The notes below the pieces were generated by a model. That model saw nothing but the letters and a program-made list of their open reading frames with translations. It was not told the DNA's origin and did not search any database. Made by a program: the position numbers and the translations under genes. From CAIJNA01 sp964516815 (GTDB lineage Bacteria; Campylobacterota; Campylobacteria; Campylobacterales; Arcobacteraceae): 64,000 nucleotides of DNA. This document shows, one piece after another, positions 63,183-64,000 of this stretch (position 1 is its first letter; the number at the start of each line of letters is the position of its first letter). Location: the NCBI GenBank assembly GCA_964516815.1, contig CAZEXK010000001.1, forward strand, positions 1 to 64,000, read 5' to 3'.

Positions 63183-64000
63183 TTATCTTTTCAATTGTAT
63201 TAAAGTATTTAAAATCGTATCTGCTGTTGTAATTGATTTTGCATTTGCTTCAAAAGCTCTTTGAAATACCATAAGATTCACTAAACTTTCACTTAAATCT
63301 GCAGTAGATAACTCTAAAGTTTTTTCTCTAATGCTAGCAGTTTTATCATTATTTAAATTATAAATAGGATCTCCACTATCTAGAGTAACTCTTAAAAGAT
63401 TATTCCCAACAGGTTCTAATCCTCTATTTGTAATAAATTTAGCAATCGCAACTTGTCCAACTGCAAACATAGCACCATCTTGACTCATTGTAATAAGTCC
63501 ACTACCATCAACTGAAAAATCTCCAAAAGCACTATCTGAGATTTTTAAACTATCTAATCTTAATTGAATATCACCTTTTGATGCATTTTGATCAATTCTT
63601 GTTTTAACTTCCATAAACTCAGCACCTGCACCTTCTCTACCACTGTAATCAGCACTTCTTTTTACATCTTTTGTTGTTGCAGTATTTTTTAAATCTCCTG
63701 AAAATTCTACATCAAAGTTTGTATCAAGTGTTTTAACTACTAAATTTCCATTAATATTTGTAGCTTTTACGTATTTTTGTAAATCAGCATCAGCATTAAT
63801 TGCATTTACCATGTCATCAATTGTACCACCTGGAACGGTAATAGGTACTGCTGAAGCGGGTGTTAGATTGTCATTTGGAACAATAACATTTTTTCCTAAA
63901 CCTTTATCATAAATAGTAATACTATAAGAATAAGCACCTGCAGCTACATCACCTAAGTCATTTGGAGTATAAACATCACTTTGCTTACCAGTAATTGCTT
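63183..64000 (-). CDS. flgE: flagellar hook protein FlgE, C-terminal part (5' end outside window)
   Basis: The frame stays open to the window edge, beyond the internal Met at 63812 (for example ...DLGDVAAGAYSYSITIYD). The C-terminus has the hook signature: DGSGLITMSQDGAMFAVGQVAIAKF, NRGLEPVGNNLLRVT and LSESLVNLMVFQRAFEANAKSI. FlgE polymerises into the hook. The remaining N-terminal part would lie beyond 64000. Confidence 0.93.
   Translation of the reverse strand, partial: AITGKQSDVYTPNDLGDVAAGAYSYSITIYDKGLGKNVIVPNDNLTPASAVPITVPGGTIDDMVNAINADADLQKYVKATNINGNLVVKTLDTNFDVEFSGDLKNTATTKDVKRSADYSGREGAGAEFMEVKTRIDQNASKGDIQLRLDSLKISDSAFGDFSVDGSGLITMSQDGAMFAVGQVAIAKFITNRGLEPVGNNLLRVTLDSGDPIYNLNNDKTASIREKTLELSTADLSESLVNLMVFQRAFEANAKSITTADTILNTLIQLKR

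Noticed and set aside
1..64000. CRISPR array, insertion sequence, prophage, toxin-antitoxin or riboswitch
   Set aside because: No regular spaced repeats, transposase, integrase or recognisable aptamer was found by reading both strands; the 24-bp repeats are a coding tandem array without spacers.

Overview
This window is a very AT-rich chromosomal segment (GC content by eye in the high twenties of percent) carrying about 62 protein genes and two tRNA genes. It is packed with short overlaps and few spacers. The gene content points to the Campylobacterota (formerly Epsilonproteobacteria), most likely an Arcobacter-like lineage. Supporting traits are the order gmk / acidic protein / ABC ATPase / tsf / rpsB, a FliY-type motor switch protein, MqnA of the futalosine menaquinone route, CcoI/CcoS, LPP20-family lipoproteins, a competence-type GspE/GspF pair, and cell-shape peptidases of the Csd/Pgp type. 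The species call is inference from gene families, not from a database match. Two runs of exactly 100 N (6102-6201 and 33465-33564) show this is scaffolded draft sequence.

Layout. 1-143: tRNA-Thr (cut by the window edge) and tRNA-Phe. 206-6060: peptidoglycan synthesis (murD, mraY, pbp1A) with gpmI divergent from mraY. 6215-12167 (minus): a DUF302 protein, glnA, a DHH phosphoesterase, a PHP histidinol-phosphatase, a REC-REC-GGDEF cyclase, moaE and moaD. 12231-13660 (plus): mqnA and uppP. 13653-16421 (minus): a lipoprotein trio (LPP20-like, CsgG-like, LPP20). 16507-22021 (minus): folE, gspF, gspE, two inner-membrane assembly proteins and era. 22030-28399: fadD with a FadL remnant, hemH, a c-type cytochrome (plus), ccoS, ccoI and a half-length asparaginase. 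28464-30113 (plus): a REC-GGDEF-EAL protein. 30115-34407 (minus): gmk, the acidic protein, an orphan LolD-type ATPase, tsf and rpsB with a repeat-bearing tail. 34586-43386: cell-wall and LPS genes (M23 peptidase, Csd6-like L,D-peptidase, NAGS-like GNAT, ysxC, lptA, lptC, kdsC, hisB, rlpA, mltD) and serS. 43493-64000 (all minus): an unbroken flagellar block from flgE down to flhA.

How it fits together. The last 20 kb builds most of one flagellar motor: export gate (flhA, flhB, fliR), export ATPase (fliI), rod and hook parts (flgC, fliE, flgJ, fliK, flgE, flgL), stator (motA, motB), switch (fliY) and polar placement (flhF, flhG). Two large signal-peptide TPR proteins inside it are candidates for the periplasmic scaffold of Campylobacter-type high-torque motors. 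Outside the block, the LPP20/CsgG trio (possible basal-disk parts) and the acidic REC-like protein (possible pole organiser) may belong to the same machine. The GspE/GspF operon includes two unrecognised inner-membrane proteins with the architecture of GspL and of a PilO-PilP fusion, but no secretin or pilin is present here.

No CRISPR array, insertion sequence, prophage or riboswitch is visible. No stretch longer than about 300 bases lacks a gene. The longest gene-free spacers are 34408-34585, 6809-6974 and 24779-24937, and their contents are listed.
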